From Neolewinella lacunae (lineage in GTDB: Bacteria; Bacteroidota; Bacteroidia; Chitinophagales; Saprospiraceae), in contig NZ_JACSIT010000070.1 in NCBI RefSeq assembly GCF_014349155.1, positions 1 through 46,397 of the forward strand: DNA of 46,397 nt, given 5' to 3'. A program made the translations under genes and the position numbers. Shown piece after piece: positions 8,701 through 16,018 of the stretch (position 1 is the first letter of the stretch; the number at the start of each line of letters is the position of its first letter). The notes beneath the pieces were generated by a model. It saw only the letters and a list, made by a program, of their open reading frames with translations, searched no databases and was not told the DNA's origin.

Positions 8701-10992
8701 GCGGGCTGTACGTCCTTGCCCTGTACCTTCAGCGTAGGCTTTACCCCTTGCCAGCTGGGGGCCACGGCAATTACGGTGCCGGCAGACTGCGCCGGCCCGG
8801 GGGAGATTGCCGTAACGGTTACGGGTGCGCTCGGGGCCGTTAGCCTGGCGTGGGCGGACCCGACGTTTCCGGCGGCGACGGTGGTGATGCCTGTCGATTC
8901 CGGTGCCTACTTCGTGAGCATCACCGACGCGGCGGGTTGCCAGCTGGATACCTTCTTCCGCGTCGGCCGGGTGGATGACGCGCCGGCCCTCCTCAACGTG
9001 GGGGCTACGCCCTTGGAGCTTTGCCTGACGGACACTTTCCAGATCGACCTCGATTTCGGGGGGACGCCGCCTTTTGTCCTGAGCTACGAGCTGCAATTTA
9101 CCGACCGCCCCGCGCAGCCGGGGATGCAGACCTTCAACGGAAGCCAGGGGAGCTTGCGGATTGATGCGGCGCAGATTCCGGGCGACAGTGCTTTGCTGGT
9201 CATTACCGAGCTGGCCGACGCGCGTTGCCGTACCACCGTCATGGCACCTGCGACCGCGCTGAAATTCGTCCGGCCCGACACCATCCGCCGCTTCGACATT
9301 ACGTGCGACCCCAGCCCGCTGGACATCGGGGGGCGACTCTTTGACGCCACGATGCCTTCCGATACTTTTATGGTCGACGACGGCAGTCTCTGCGGCCTGC
9401 GTTACGAGGTAGACCTCACTTTTGAGGCCCCCGAAGTGCCCGATACAAGCCTGGTTTTCATCTGCCCGGGCACCCAGTACATCGTTGCCGCCACCCAGGA
9501 TACTTTTGACGCGAGCCGCCCCGAAGGCCGCGTGGTGTACCCCCGGCCGGGGGCCTGCGACAGCATCGTTTACGTGCGGCTGGACATCCCGCCGGTCTTC
9601 GTCGGGAGCTTCTCCACGGGCGCCTGCGCGGGCGATACGGTATTTTACGGCGACCGCTTTTTTACTGCCGAGAACAGCAATGGCCTGGCGCGGCTGGTGG
9701 GGCAAGCCTCCACGGGCTGCGATTCGCTGGTGGCCGTCAATGTCATTTTCACGCGCGTGGGCGAATTGCGCCTGCTGGGCAACCACCGCATCTGCCGGGG
9801 GGATTCCATCCTGCTGCGCTTTGCCTACGACGGGCCGGGCCGCATTGACGCCCGCCTGGCGGACACCCAGGGCAACGTCTACAATTTCAACGGCCTCGGC
9901 AACGGCAGCCGGGAAATGCTCTTCCCCACCGTCTCCACCACCTACCGCATCCTTTCCGCCAACGTGGGGATGTGCCCCGGCGAATTCCAGGGCAGCTCCA
10001 CCGTGACGATCAATGACCTGGACCTCACCACAGAAGTCTTGCTCGACCCCGCCGCCTTTTGCTTCGATACCCTCGGCAAGGTAGCCGTTTACCCTTCCGG
10101 CGGCACCGAACCCTACGCCATCCGCTGGAGCAACGGGCGCAGCGACTCCATCAACCGCAACCTGCTGGCGGGCACTTACGCCGTGACGGTGGAAGACGCC
10201 GACGGCTGCCAGGTGATTGACTCCCTGGTCTTGAACGAACGGCAGGCACTGACGGCGGCCGTCACGGCCCTGCCCCCCGACTGCCCCGGCGGCACAGGCA
10301 AGATCCGCATCGATACCCTCTACGGCGGTGGCGGCTTCTACGAAGTCAGTCTGGATGGCTCCTTTTTCATCGCCGCCGACCGGGTGGGCGACTTCAACCC
10401 GCCCGAGGGGCTGGGCCGTCTGCTGATCCAGGACGTGGACGATTGCGCTTTGCAACTCGACTTCTTCGTGCCCGGTCCCCTACTACCGGAATTGAGTTTG
10501 CCGGAAGACACGCTGATTTTCCTGGGGGATAGTTTGCTGCTGGATCCGCAGGTGTCCGTGGAAGTGGATTCGGCCTGGTGGTCGCCGCCCTTGGGGCTGC
10601 GCACCCCCAACCGCGCAACGACCCTCGCCGCGCCGACGCAGAGCACCGACTACCTGCTCAACCTCATCACCGCCAGCGGTTGCCGCCTGAGCCAACTCGT
10701 TTCCGTGCAAGTGGACGAGCGGGTGCCGATCTACGCCCCCACCGCCTTCAGCCCCAACGGCGACGGCACCAACGACACTTATCGCCTGGAACTCGGCGCG
10801 CGGGTGGCCGAAGTGCTCAGTTTCCGGATTTACAACCGCTGGGGACACCTCGTTTTTGAGGGGCTGGATGGCTGGGATGGCATCACCAACGGAGCGCGCG
10901 CGCCAGCGGCGGTTTACGTTTTTACCGCTACCGTCCGGCTGAGCGACGGCAGCGAGCGGGCGCTGCGGGGAGATTTTGTGTTGATGCGCTAG
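5737..10992 (+). CDS. Giant secreted adhesin-like protein with SprB-type repeats and CHU_C sorting domain
   Basis: A 1751-aa protein with an N-terminal signal peptide (hydrophobic stretch ending L-P-L-A-G-Q, about residue 27). A Cys-rich N-terminal region of about 200 aa follows. The middle consists of many Ig-like repeats with the pattern G-G-x-x-P-Y...L-P-A-G-D-Y-x-x-x-V-x-D-x-x-G-C, typical of SprB-like adhesins. The last 84 residues (1668-1751) match the gliding-motility C-terminal domain: A-F-S-P-N-G-D-G-T-N-D at the start, then I-Y-N-R-W-G and G-W-D-G. By family knowledge this domain targets proteins for type IX secretion and surface attachment. The gene stands alone; its stop is followed at once by short tandem repeats. 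Role in adhesion or gliding is inferred. Confidence 0.92.
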   Translation: MMKVYPFIGRFAAGLVRFVLPFLCTLPLAGQCLNPELAVINSCIEHPNPGGGPLNVESEILVVSSGLVPVNVADAGVDLPFNGFGAANADISAEPGDCPFKFPTVTALPGCPGAIPLGPNDVIPAGAIVVIFVTGTTISADILDVDFSNICPNGQPVYILQSSCERTAGAFANGSTGGNPLRTIGVTSPCGVRAFTYNTQEINPADGTYYLVGANAVGNLDCDLPTIPETCPAIDLTYYICDPAGALAPVPATDLASIYPLSDVSVSFFPTATAAETNTGRITQYQPAGMATDTLYARIIYATNFCIVVRPLIIRYQTGPAQSTAPAAPLPGCADEGMGLFDLRRLDAEIGGGQPVTYYTDAAGNSPVTDPGNYAGPAGTLFARAGEGSCAGAIVPVELVLVDQPALSPVATPTTCPENTDGIVALNPSGNGPFSFAWAGDTLPASATLTDLPAGDYTATVRDVNGCSSAASATVLAGPALTLSCGLGAPASGPAQSDGVATLTITQGRPPYTVTYSGAAAGAVQFPTAMGDVAGLPPGDYTFVATDANGCTSTDCSLTIGVAFPIDLMCFVRNNSNGSTILGAIRIELSGGVPPFLVELTDQNNNTSSFPNRPAGTQVFPNLPVGTYTITVTDAQGQETSCTRSIVLDNCPLTVTNVQLLASDCSGADNVIIRLSLAGNSGAIATVWSGGNNIEQFNGQQEAGPLPPGDYFVQVSDQSACPPIFQGPITVTNPGPVVWTNSSSGQSNPCTPDGLIEATVQSGGTPPYTIRLRDEDSGTELANFPNVTAGQTVQFTNLEGSATGRNYAVFVTDALGCPTPLAPYTITSLPAPAITFLPAGQMITAPTCTDGTDGSLTIAASGGTAPYTYRWIDYPERSLGRVLADGPSQTNLPAGDYQIEVRDGLGCLDTLVLNVPAGSSPTLACGPATDAIGPTGGTVEVDLAGGSGPYVLTLTRLGENLVFPNLPAGTTLISDLPGGDYSGRITDAAGCTSLPCTFSVGFTPCQLGATAITVPADCAGPGEIAVTVTGALGAVSLAWADPTFPAATVVMPVDSGAYFVSITDAAGCQLDTFFRVGRVDDAPALLNVGATPLELCLTDTFQIDLDFGGTPPFVLSYELQFTDRPAQPGMQTFNGSQGSLRIDAAQIPGDSALLVITELADARCRTTVMAPATALKFVRPDTIRRFDITCDPSPLDIGGRLFDATMPSDTFMVDDGSLCGLRYEVDLTFEAPEVPDTSLVFICPGTQYIVAATQDTFDASRPEGRVVYPRPGACDSIVYVRLDIPPVFVGSFSTGACAGDTVFYGDRFFTAENSNGLARLVGQASTGCDSLVAVNVIFTRVGELRLLGNHRICRGDSILLRFAYDGPGRIDARLADTQGNVYNFNGLGNGSREMLFPTVSTTYRILSANVGMCPGEFQGSSTVTINDLDLTTEVLLDPAAFCFDTLGKVAVYPSGGTEPYAIRWSNGRSDSINRNLLAGTYAVTVEDADGCQVIDSLVLNERQALTAAVTALPPDCPGGTGKIRIDTLYGGGGFYEVSLDGSFFIAADRVGDFNPPEGLGRLLIQDVDDCALQLDFFVPGPLLPELSLPEDTLIFLGDSLLLDPQVSVEVDSAWWSPPLGLRTPNRATTLAAPTQSTDYLLNLITASGCRLSQLVSVQVDERVPIYAPTAFSPNGDGTNDTYRLELGARVAEVLSFRIYNRWGHLVFEGLDGWDGITNGARAPAAVYVFTATVRLSDGSERALRGDFVLMR
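7287..7304 (+). repeat. Copy 2 of the GC-rich 18-mer, inside the adhesin gene
   Basis: GGGCGCGGCCGCAGGTGC, a perfect copy. In the reading frame it encodes most of an A-A-A-G-A run in one repeat domain. Confidence 0.7.
9244..9259 (-). repeat. Copy 3 of the GC-rich 18-mer, partial, inside the adhesin gene
   Basis: GCACCTGCGACCGCGC on the plus strand matches the first 16 bases of the 18-mer, then diverges. Confidence 0.5.
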
Positions 10993-11025
10993 GAATTTAC
11001 AATTTACAATTCAACATTCAACATT
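10993..11025 (+). repeat. Short tandem repeats directly behind the adhesin stop codon
   Basis: AATTTAC twice, then ATTCAAC-like units twice, beginning one base after the TAG at 10990-10992. It is AT-rich within GC-rich surroundings. It resembles the short-repeat tracts behind aroB, bshC and glpK in position, though a strong inverted partner was not found. Confidence 0.6.
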
Positions 11026-11134
11026 TTGGCATCCGCCGGGAAGATGGATAAATCCTGGCGAGGGGGAGGTTTTGGAAAAGGATTGATGTTTAGCACTCCT
11101 ATTACCAAACCAACCATCCTCCTAAACGATTTCT

Positions 11135-11215
11135 CCTCCGAGGCATCTTTTGCCGTTCGCAGTGAGGGAAATTCCTTCGGGGGGATAGTCTTCCGAGGCA
11201 AAAGTTCCTCGGAGG
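11135..11215. terminator. Long imperfect hairpin between convergent adhesin gene and pyrG
   Basis: The left arm 11135-11154 (CCTCCGAGG...CTTTTGCC) pairs with 11197-11215 (GGCAAAAG...CCTCGGAGG). The stems are 9 and 8 bp with a small internal bulge and a loop of about 42 nt. The right arm also contains its own CCGAGG/CCTCGG pair. Its position 21 bases after the pyrG stop, between two convergent genes, suggests a bidirectional terminator or a small mobile repeat. Confidence 0.55.
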
Positions 11216-11235
11216 TGTAAATCGCGGGGCCAACC

Positions 11236-12852
11236 TCACTCCTTCTCCCGGTGCACCAAGGCGGCCGCAACGAAGGAAACGAACAGCGGGTGGGGGTTTT
11301 CCACCGTGCTCTTGAGTTCGGGGTGAAACTGTACGCCGACGAAGTAGGGGTGGTCTTCGAGTTCAATGACTTCCACCAGGCCCGTATCCGGGTTGGTGCC
11401 GACGATTTTTAGTCCGGCCTCCTTGAGTTGATCCAGGTAGGCGTTGTTGAACTCGTAGCGGTGGCGGTGGCGCTCGCTGATTTTGGTGGTACCGTAGGCT
11501 TCGGCGGTTTTTGAGCCTTGGGCCAGGGTGCAGGCGTAGGCGCCCAGGCGCATGGTGCCGCCCTTCGTTTTGATCTTCTTCTGGTCGTTCATCAGGTCGA
11601 TGACCGGGTGGGCAACTTTGGGGTCGACCTCCGAGGAGCCCGCACCGGCGATGCCCGCCACGTTGCGGCTGAACTCCACCACGGCGCACTGCATCCCGAG
11701 GCAGATGCCGAAGAAAGGGATCTGGTTCTCGCGGATGTACTGAATGGCGGCAATCTTGCCCTCAATGCCCCGCTCGCCGAAGCCGGGGGCGACGAGGATG
11801 CCGTCGAATTGGTCCAGGAATTTACCCACCTCCGCGTAGGGCCCTTCCAATTGCTCGGAGTTGACGGGGATTACCTTGACCTTGCACTCATTGACGGCAC
11901 CGGCGTGGATGAAGGCTTCGTAGATGGACTTATAAGCGTCGCGCAACTCGATGTACTTGCCGACGAGGCCGATGGTGACTTCGCCGGTCGAATTCTTGAG
12001 GCGGCCGAGGAAGTTCTTCCAGCGGCGCAGGTCGGGCGCTTTGCGATCCTGGATGCGGAGCTTACTGATGACCTGCGCGTCCAGCCCTTCTTTGAGCATG
12101 AGCAAGGGCACGTCGTAGATCGTCGAGGCATCGATGGCCTCGATGATGCAGGCCTTTTCGACGTTGCAAAACAGCGCCAGTTTGCGGCGGATGGAATCGT
12201 CGATGGGGTGCTCGGTGCGCACCACCAGAATGTCGGGCTGGATGCCGGCGCTGAGCAATTCCTTGACGCTGTGCTGGGTGGGCTTCGTCTTCAGCTCTTT
12301 GGCGGCGGCCAGGTAGGGAATCAGGGTGAGGTGGATGGCTACGCAGTTGTCGCGGCCCAGCTCCCAGCGCAGTTGGCGCAGGCTTTCGAGGTAGGGCAGG
12401 GACTCAATGTCGCCCACCGTGCCCCCGAGTTCGGTGATGACGATGTCGTACTCGCCGGTTTGGCCGAGCAGCTGGACGCGGCGCTTGATTTCGTCGGTCA
12501 CGTGGGGAACAACCTGAACGGTCTTACCCAGAAAGGCGCCCTCTCGCTCCATCTCGATCACCGTCTGGTAGATCCGGCCGGTGGTTACGTTGTTGGCCTG
12601 GCTGGTGGGCGTGTTGAGGAAGCGCTCGTAGTGGCCCAGGTCGAGGTCCGTCTCCGCCCCGTCGTCGGTTACGTAACATTCGCCGTGCTCAATGGGGTTG
12701 AGCGTGCCGGGGTCTACGTTGAGGTAGGGGTCAAACTTTTGGATGGTAACGGATAAGCCGCGGGCCTGCAACAGCTTAGCCAGGGATGCGGCAATAATTC
12801 CTTTGCCGAGGGAAGAGGTCACCCCGCCCGTAACGAAAATATACTTACTCAT
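11236..12852 (-). CDS. pyrG: CTP synthase
   Basis: Makes CTP from UTP, ATP and glutamine in the cytoplasm, the last step of pyrimidine nucleotide synthesis. The 538-aa length is normal. The N-terminal amidoligase domain (about 1-270) opens with I-F-V-T-G-G-V-T-S-S-L-G-K-G and contains F-D-P-Y-L-N-V-D-P-G-T. The C-terminal class I glutamine amidotransferase domain carries the catalytic Cys in F-F-G-I-C-L-G-M-Q (near 380) and the His/Glu pair in F-H-P-E-L. It starts at the ATG at 12852 with a Bacteroidota-type promoter 20 bases upstream and stands alone. No leader attenuator was recognised. Confidence 0.97.
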   Translation of the reverse strand: MSKYIFVTGGVTSSLGKGIIAASLAKLLQARGLSVTIQKFDPYLNVDPGTLNPIEHGECYVTDDGAETDLDLGHYERFLNTPTSQANNVTTGRIYQTVIEMEREGAFLGKTVQVVPHVTDEIKRRVQLLGQTGEYDIVITELGGTVGDIESLPYLESLRQLRWELGRDNCVAIHLTLIPYLAAAKELKTKPTQHSVKELLSAGIQPDILVVRTEHPIDDSIRRKLALFCNVEKACIIEAIDASTIYDVPLLMLKEGLDAQVISKLRIQDRKAPDLRRWKNFLGRLKNSTGEVTIGLVGKYIELRDAYKSIYEAFIHAGAVNECKVKVIPVNSEQLEGPYAEVGKFLDQFDGILVAPGFGERGIEGKIAAIQYIRENQIPFFGICLGMQCAVVEFSRNVAGIAGAGSSEVDPKVAHPVIDLMNDQKKIKTKGGTMRLGAYACTLAQGSKTAEAYGTTKISERHRHRYEFNNAYLDQLKEAGLKIVGTNPDTGLVEVIELEDHPYFVGVQFHPELKSTVENPHPLFVSFVAAALVHREKE

Positions 12853-12871
12853 GTGCTTCGATTACGGAACG

Positions 12872-12907
12872 CAAAGGTAAACGGATAATTCGGCCTGGCG
12901 GCACAAA
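12872..12907 (-). promoter_or_regulatory. Promoter of pyrG
   Basis: Minus strand TACCTTTG (12872-12879) matches TAnnTTTG exactly. TTTG at 12904-12907 lies 24 bases upstream, slightly longer than usual. Confidence 0.6.
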
Positions 12908-12998
12908 AGTGTTAAATGCGGGGTTAAAGGGAGAAAAAAGACTCCAAAGTTAATTCAATGTGAACTTAGTGTTAACTTAGCGACGTTATATTTAGGCT

Positions 12999-13943
12999 AT
13001 GTTAAGACCAGTGTCCTCCTTGCTTACCCTTGGTTTCCGGTGGCTTCTTGCCGTCGGGATGCTGCTGGTATGCAGTTCGGGGGCGCTGCCGCAGGATGCC
13101 GTGTCGGTCTTGAAGGCAGGGAAAGTCGGGGCCAACGCCGGTGGGGCTACGGCTGCGACCCTTTCGCTGGAATTCGAGTTGGAGCGCAACCTGATTTTCT
13201 TTCCGGCGGTCCTGGACGGGGATCCGGGGACCTTCATTCTCGATACGGGTGCTCCCCGGCTGCTGCTCAATAACCACGGTGCGGCCGCCGCGCCGTCTTT
13301 TCCCACGGGCATGGCGGCGGGCGGGGAGGTTGCCCTGACCAACCGGCGGGTCAACTCTTTCCAGATGGGTGGCCGGGAAAGCGGCAAACAATGGGCTTTG
13401 GCCCTGGACCTGCGGGCCATGGAACAACGGCTTTCGACGCCCATTGACGGCTACGTTGGATACGAACTTTTTAAAGGCAGCGAACTGCGTATTGACTACC
13501 CCGCCCGCACTTTCCAGCTCCGCAAGTCGGAACGCCGCCCCCAGCACGATGGTCGGGCTCCGCAGGCCATCTTCCATTTTGAGTACGTAGACCACCTGCC
13601 GGTCATTACCGTTAAGTCCGGCAAAACCAAACTTCGCTTCGCCATTGATACCGGTGCGGGTGCCAACCTGATCGACGCCAGCCAGGAAAAAATCTTCCGC
13701 CGCAAAGGCAGCCGGATGAACATCCAGGGCCTCGACGGTGCTAGCAGTAACTACGACATCGTCAACCTGGAAGTGCCCCTATTGCCCGGTGTACCGACGG
13801 ATGCCACCGACTTCGTGTCAATGGACCTGACGCACCTGCAATCACCGGAGCACAGCCCGATTGACGGTATCCTAGGTTCAGCTTTCCTGGCTGATTATTG
13901 CGTAGGTATTGATTACCGTCGTAGGAAACTGTATCTTTGGTAG
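12999..13943 (+). CDS. Secreted two-domain retropepsin-like aspartic protease
   Basis: A 314-aa protein with an N-terminal signal sequence (hydrophobic 12-30) and two aspartic protease half-sites in one chain: F-I-L-D-T-G-A-P (Asp 82) and F-A-I-D-T-G-A-G (Asp 217). The C-terminus I-D-G-I-L-G-S-A-F-L...G-I-D-Y is typical of clan AA proteases. Each half resembles a retroviral-type monomer, so the chain may fold as an internal pseudodimer or pair with another copy. Substrate is unknown; location is probably periplasmic or outer-membrane. It diverges from pyrG, and the ATG at 12999 gives the full signal peptide. No close partner gene is visible. Confidence 0.85.
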   Translation: MLRPVSSLLTLGFRWLLAVGMLLVCSSGALPQDAVSVLKAGKVGANAGGATAATLSLEFELERNLIFFPAVLDGDPGTFILDTGAPRLLLNNHGAAAAPSFPTGMAAGGEVALTNRRVNSFQMGGRESGKQWALALDLRAMEQRLSTPIDGYVGYELFKGSELRIDYPARTFQLRKSERRPQHDGRAPQAIFHFEYVDHLPVITVKSGKTKLRFAIDTGAGANLIDASQEKIFRRKGSRMNIQGLDGASSNYDIVNLEVPLLPGVPTDATDFVSMDLTHLQSPEHSPIDGILGSAFLADYCVGIDYRRRKLYLW

Positions 13944-13992
13944 CCCGGCCCCAGTTTTTTGTGTTCCCCTAACCACCGGAAATAAAGCGATC

Positions 13993-14238
13993 ATGAACCT
14001 AAGTCAATTCCCCGAGCGCTTGCGGGCGCGGGTGCTCTCCAGCATTGTGCGGTATGGCCGCGCTGGCATTGCTTTTCGATTGGGCGACTTACAAGGGGAA
14101 GTTCTCCCCCTCACCGTGGCCCAGGTTTCCAGCTCCCCCGGGCCGCTTTTGCCCCCGCAGGAACTGGAGCGGCAGGCCCGCGTGGCCTTTGGTACGCTGC
14201 CGTATACGCTCCACATTGAGGTGAAGGGGCCGGAGTGA
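13993..14238 (+). CDS. Small hypothetical protein (81 aa)
   Basis: An 81-aa basic N-terminus (M-N-L-S-Q-F-P-E-R-L-R-A-R) is followed by an Ala/Leu-rich body. No signal peptide, membrane segment or known domain is recognised. The ATG at 13993 was chosen because the longer frame to 13909 overlaps the protease gene. It lies 49 bases downstream of the protease, possibly co-transcribed, and converges on the amine oxidase gene 13 bases away. Codon use looks like that of its GC-rich neighbours. Confidence 0.55.
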   Translation: MNLSQFPERLRARVLSSIVRYGRAGIAFRLGDLQGEVLPLTVAQVSSSPGPLLPPQELERQARVAFGTLPYTLHIEVKGPE

Positions 14239-14251
14239 GGGGTGCGGGGGA

Positions 14252-15358
14252 CTACCCGACCAGCAACTGCTCCACGGCGCTTTTGGCGGATTGGGCGGCG
14301 GTGTGGACCGAGACCCAATCTTCCCCATCGGTAAATGCGCCCCCGGCAAAGTAAATTTTTTCCGCCACGGGTTGGCCCAGTTCCCGGACCTTTCGCCAGT
14401 CTGCGTAGTCACTCAGGTATCCGCCCCTGATGAAGGGTTCATTGTTCCAGTTTTGGGCGATGTGCTTGACGTAATTCGGGGTGGCGCGGTTGGCGTAGCG
14501 AGCATCCAGTTCGCCCAAAATGGTGGCTTTAAACTGCGCATCGGAAAGTGAGAGGTAATCGCGCGCGGGGGTACCTACGGCGAACAAGCCCAGGATGTTC
14601 CGGTCCGTATTTTGCCCGAACGCGGCGTCGTAGAATATCTTTTGTCCGGCGCTTTCCGGGGTGATGGTAAACGCCCACTCGGCATCGTAGAACTTTTCGG
14701 AGAACTCAAAAAATGCTTTGAAGCCATCCCAGACGGTCATTTCGGCCACGGTCTCCCGTTTGCTGGCGGGGAGGGCGGGCGTGAAGAGGATGTCTCCCTC
14801 CTGCAAAATCTTCAGGGGTACGGCCAGGACTACCTTATCCGCCACGTAGACTCCCCCTGCCGTCGTGATGACGGTGCGTTCGGCAGCATAATCAATGGAC
14901 TGGACCACGGTACTGTAGCGGATACGGGCGCTAAGCGGCGGGACGATGTAATCCTCAAAAAATTGGAACCAGGAGTAGTTGACGAACTTTCGATCTGGCG
15001 CATCGGGGATGGTTTGGATGTTGACCTGAACGGTGGGGTCATTGACAATTTCCTGAAATACACTGGCATTGGTTTCCAACCATTCCGCCCCCAGGGGGAT
15101 GGGGAAGTCGGCGAAGTCCCGGTTAATTTTCATCCGCCCGCCGAAGACGGGGGAGGCCTCCAGGATTTCGACGTCAATACCTTGTTGTTGGAGCAAATAG
15201 GCGGCGGAAAGCCCGCCGGCGCCGGCACCGATGACGATTACCTTCCCGGAGAAATTTGGTTGGCGCGCGTCGGCTTTTCCGCAGGCCGCAAGCGCGGCTT
15301 CCAGGGGGAGGCTCACGCCGAGGATGCCGCACATTTTAATAAACTCTTTTCTGGTCAT
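14252..15358 (-). CDS. FAD-dependent amine oxidase-like lipoprotein
   Basis: A 368-aa flavoprotein of the flavin-containing monoamine oxidase family. It has an N-terminal export signal (T-R-K-E-F-I-K-M-C-G..., ending at a lipobox-like L-A-A-C). The FAD-binding motif follows: V-I-G-A-G-A-G-G-L-S-A-A-Y, with an acidic strand end L-E-A-S and G-G-R. The C-terminal FAD-contact segment is I-Y-F-A-G-G-A-F. Twin-arginine export is possible because the N-terminus resembles a Tat-like R-K-E-F and FAD proteins are often exported folded. The substrate is unknown; such enzymes oxidise amines, polyamines or phytoene-like molecules. The ATG at 15358 is preferred over the upstream frame to 15409, which runs into the repeat array at 15389. 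Confidence 0.82.
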   Translation of the reverse strand: MTRKEFIKMCGILGVSLPLEAALAACGKADARQPNFSGKVIVIGAGAGGLSAAYLLQQQGIDVEILEASPVFGGRMKINRDFADFPIPLGAEWLETNASVFQEIVNDPTVQVNIQTIPDAPDRKFVNYSWFQFFEDYIVPPLSARIRYSTVVQSIDYAAERTVITTAGGVYVADKVVLAVPLKILQEGDILFTPALPASKRETVAEMTVWDGFKAFFEFSEKFYDAEWAFTITPESAGQKIFYDAAFGQNTDRNILGLFAVGTPARDYLSLSDAQFKATILGELDARYANRATPNYVKHIAQNWNNEPFIRGGYLSDYADWRKVRELGQPVAEKIYFAGGAFTDGEDWVSVHTAAQSAKSAVEQLLVG

Positions 15359-15388
15359 GGCAAATGACTGGGTGATGTAGTGGAGCAA

Positions 15389-15868
15389 GGCTAACGCATT
15401 CTCCCTCAACTTGAGGTGTATCCTTCAATAATTTTTAAGCGCTTTCGATCCGCAGTAGGGTCTGGTTGCGGGTGTCCCCACTCGAACGGCCATGATTCGG
15501 GTGGGGACACCCTCAACCGGGAATTTTCTGAACGGTGGGCACCCCGAAGGCTAACGCAGCGATGTTTAACTCAGGGCATGCTTCCTTCGCTGTTTTTAAG
15601 GGTTTTCGGTTCGCAGTAGGGTCTGGTTGAGGGTGTCCCCACCCGAACGGCCATGATTCGGGTGGGGACACCCTCAGCCGGGAATTTTCGTGAAGCGTGA
15701 ACATACCGAAACTACCACAACCGTTCTTAGCCCAAGCTATGCTTCCCTCCATGTTATAAAGGCTTTCAATCCGCAGTAGGGTCTGGTTGAGGATGTCCCC
15801 ACCCGAACGGCCATGATTCGGGTGGGGACACCCTCAACCGGGAATTTTCTGAACGGTGGGCACCCCGA
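15389..15868. repeat. Three tandem copies of a 160-bp unit, each with a long hairpin
   Basis: Units begin near 15389, 15547 and 15708. The conserved CGCAGTAGGGTCTGGTTG marker starts at 15451, 15612 and 15772, a spacing of 161 and 160 bases. About 100 bases of each unit are nearly identical; the rest is diverged. Each unit has a stem of about 23 bp, GGTTGAGGGTGTCC... pairing with ...GGACACCCTCAACC, around a 9-nt CGGCCATGA loop. The mismatches differ between copies. The array fills the gap between the divergent amine oxidase gene and aroB. No frame through it looks coding. Confidence 0.9.
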
Positions 15869-15939
15869 GATTCACCCCACAAAAATTATTTCCTTGTTGC
15901 GGGAGCCCCTCCCCTGCTCTTCCGGAGGCGCGGGCCTTT

Positions 15940-15957
15940 GCACCTGCGACCGCGCCC
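15940..15957 (-). repeat. Copy 4 of the GC-rich 18-mer
   Basis: GCACCTGCGACCGCGCCC on the plus strand, intergenic, ending two bases before the -33 box of the aroB promoter. Confidence 0.7.
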
Positions 15958-15959
15958 CC

Positions 15960-15989
15960 TTGCCCATCTCCGCGGCTGCGCTACCTTTG
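15960..15989 (+). promoter_or_regulatory. Promoter of aroB
   Basis: TTG at 15960-15962, a 19-base spacer, then TACCTTTG at 15982-15989, an exact TAnnTTTG box 29 bases before the aroB ATG. Confidence 0.7.
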
Positions 15990-16018
15990 GGCCGCAAGGA
16001 CAGCAAAAACAGAGGGCC

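Noticed and set aside
7183..10455. 1090-codon open frame opposite the adhesin gene
   Set aside because: Antisense shadow caused by GC-rich third positions; no domain pattern, and the plus-strand protein is clearly real.
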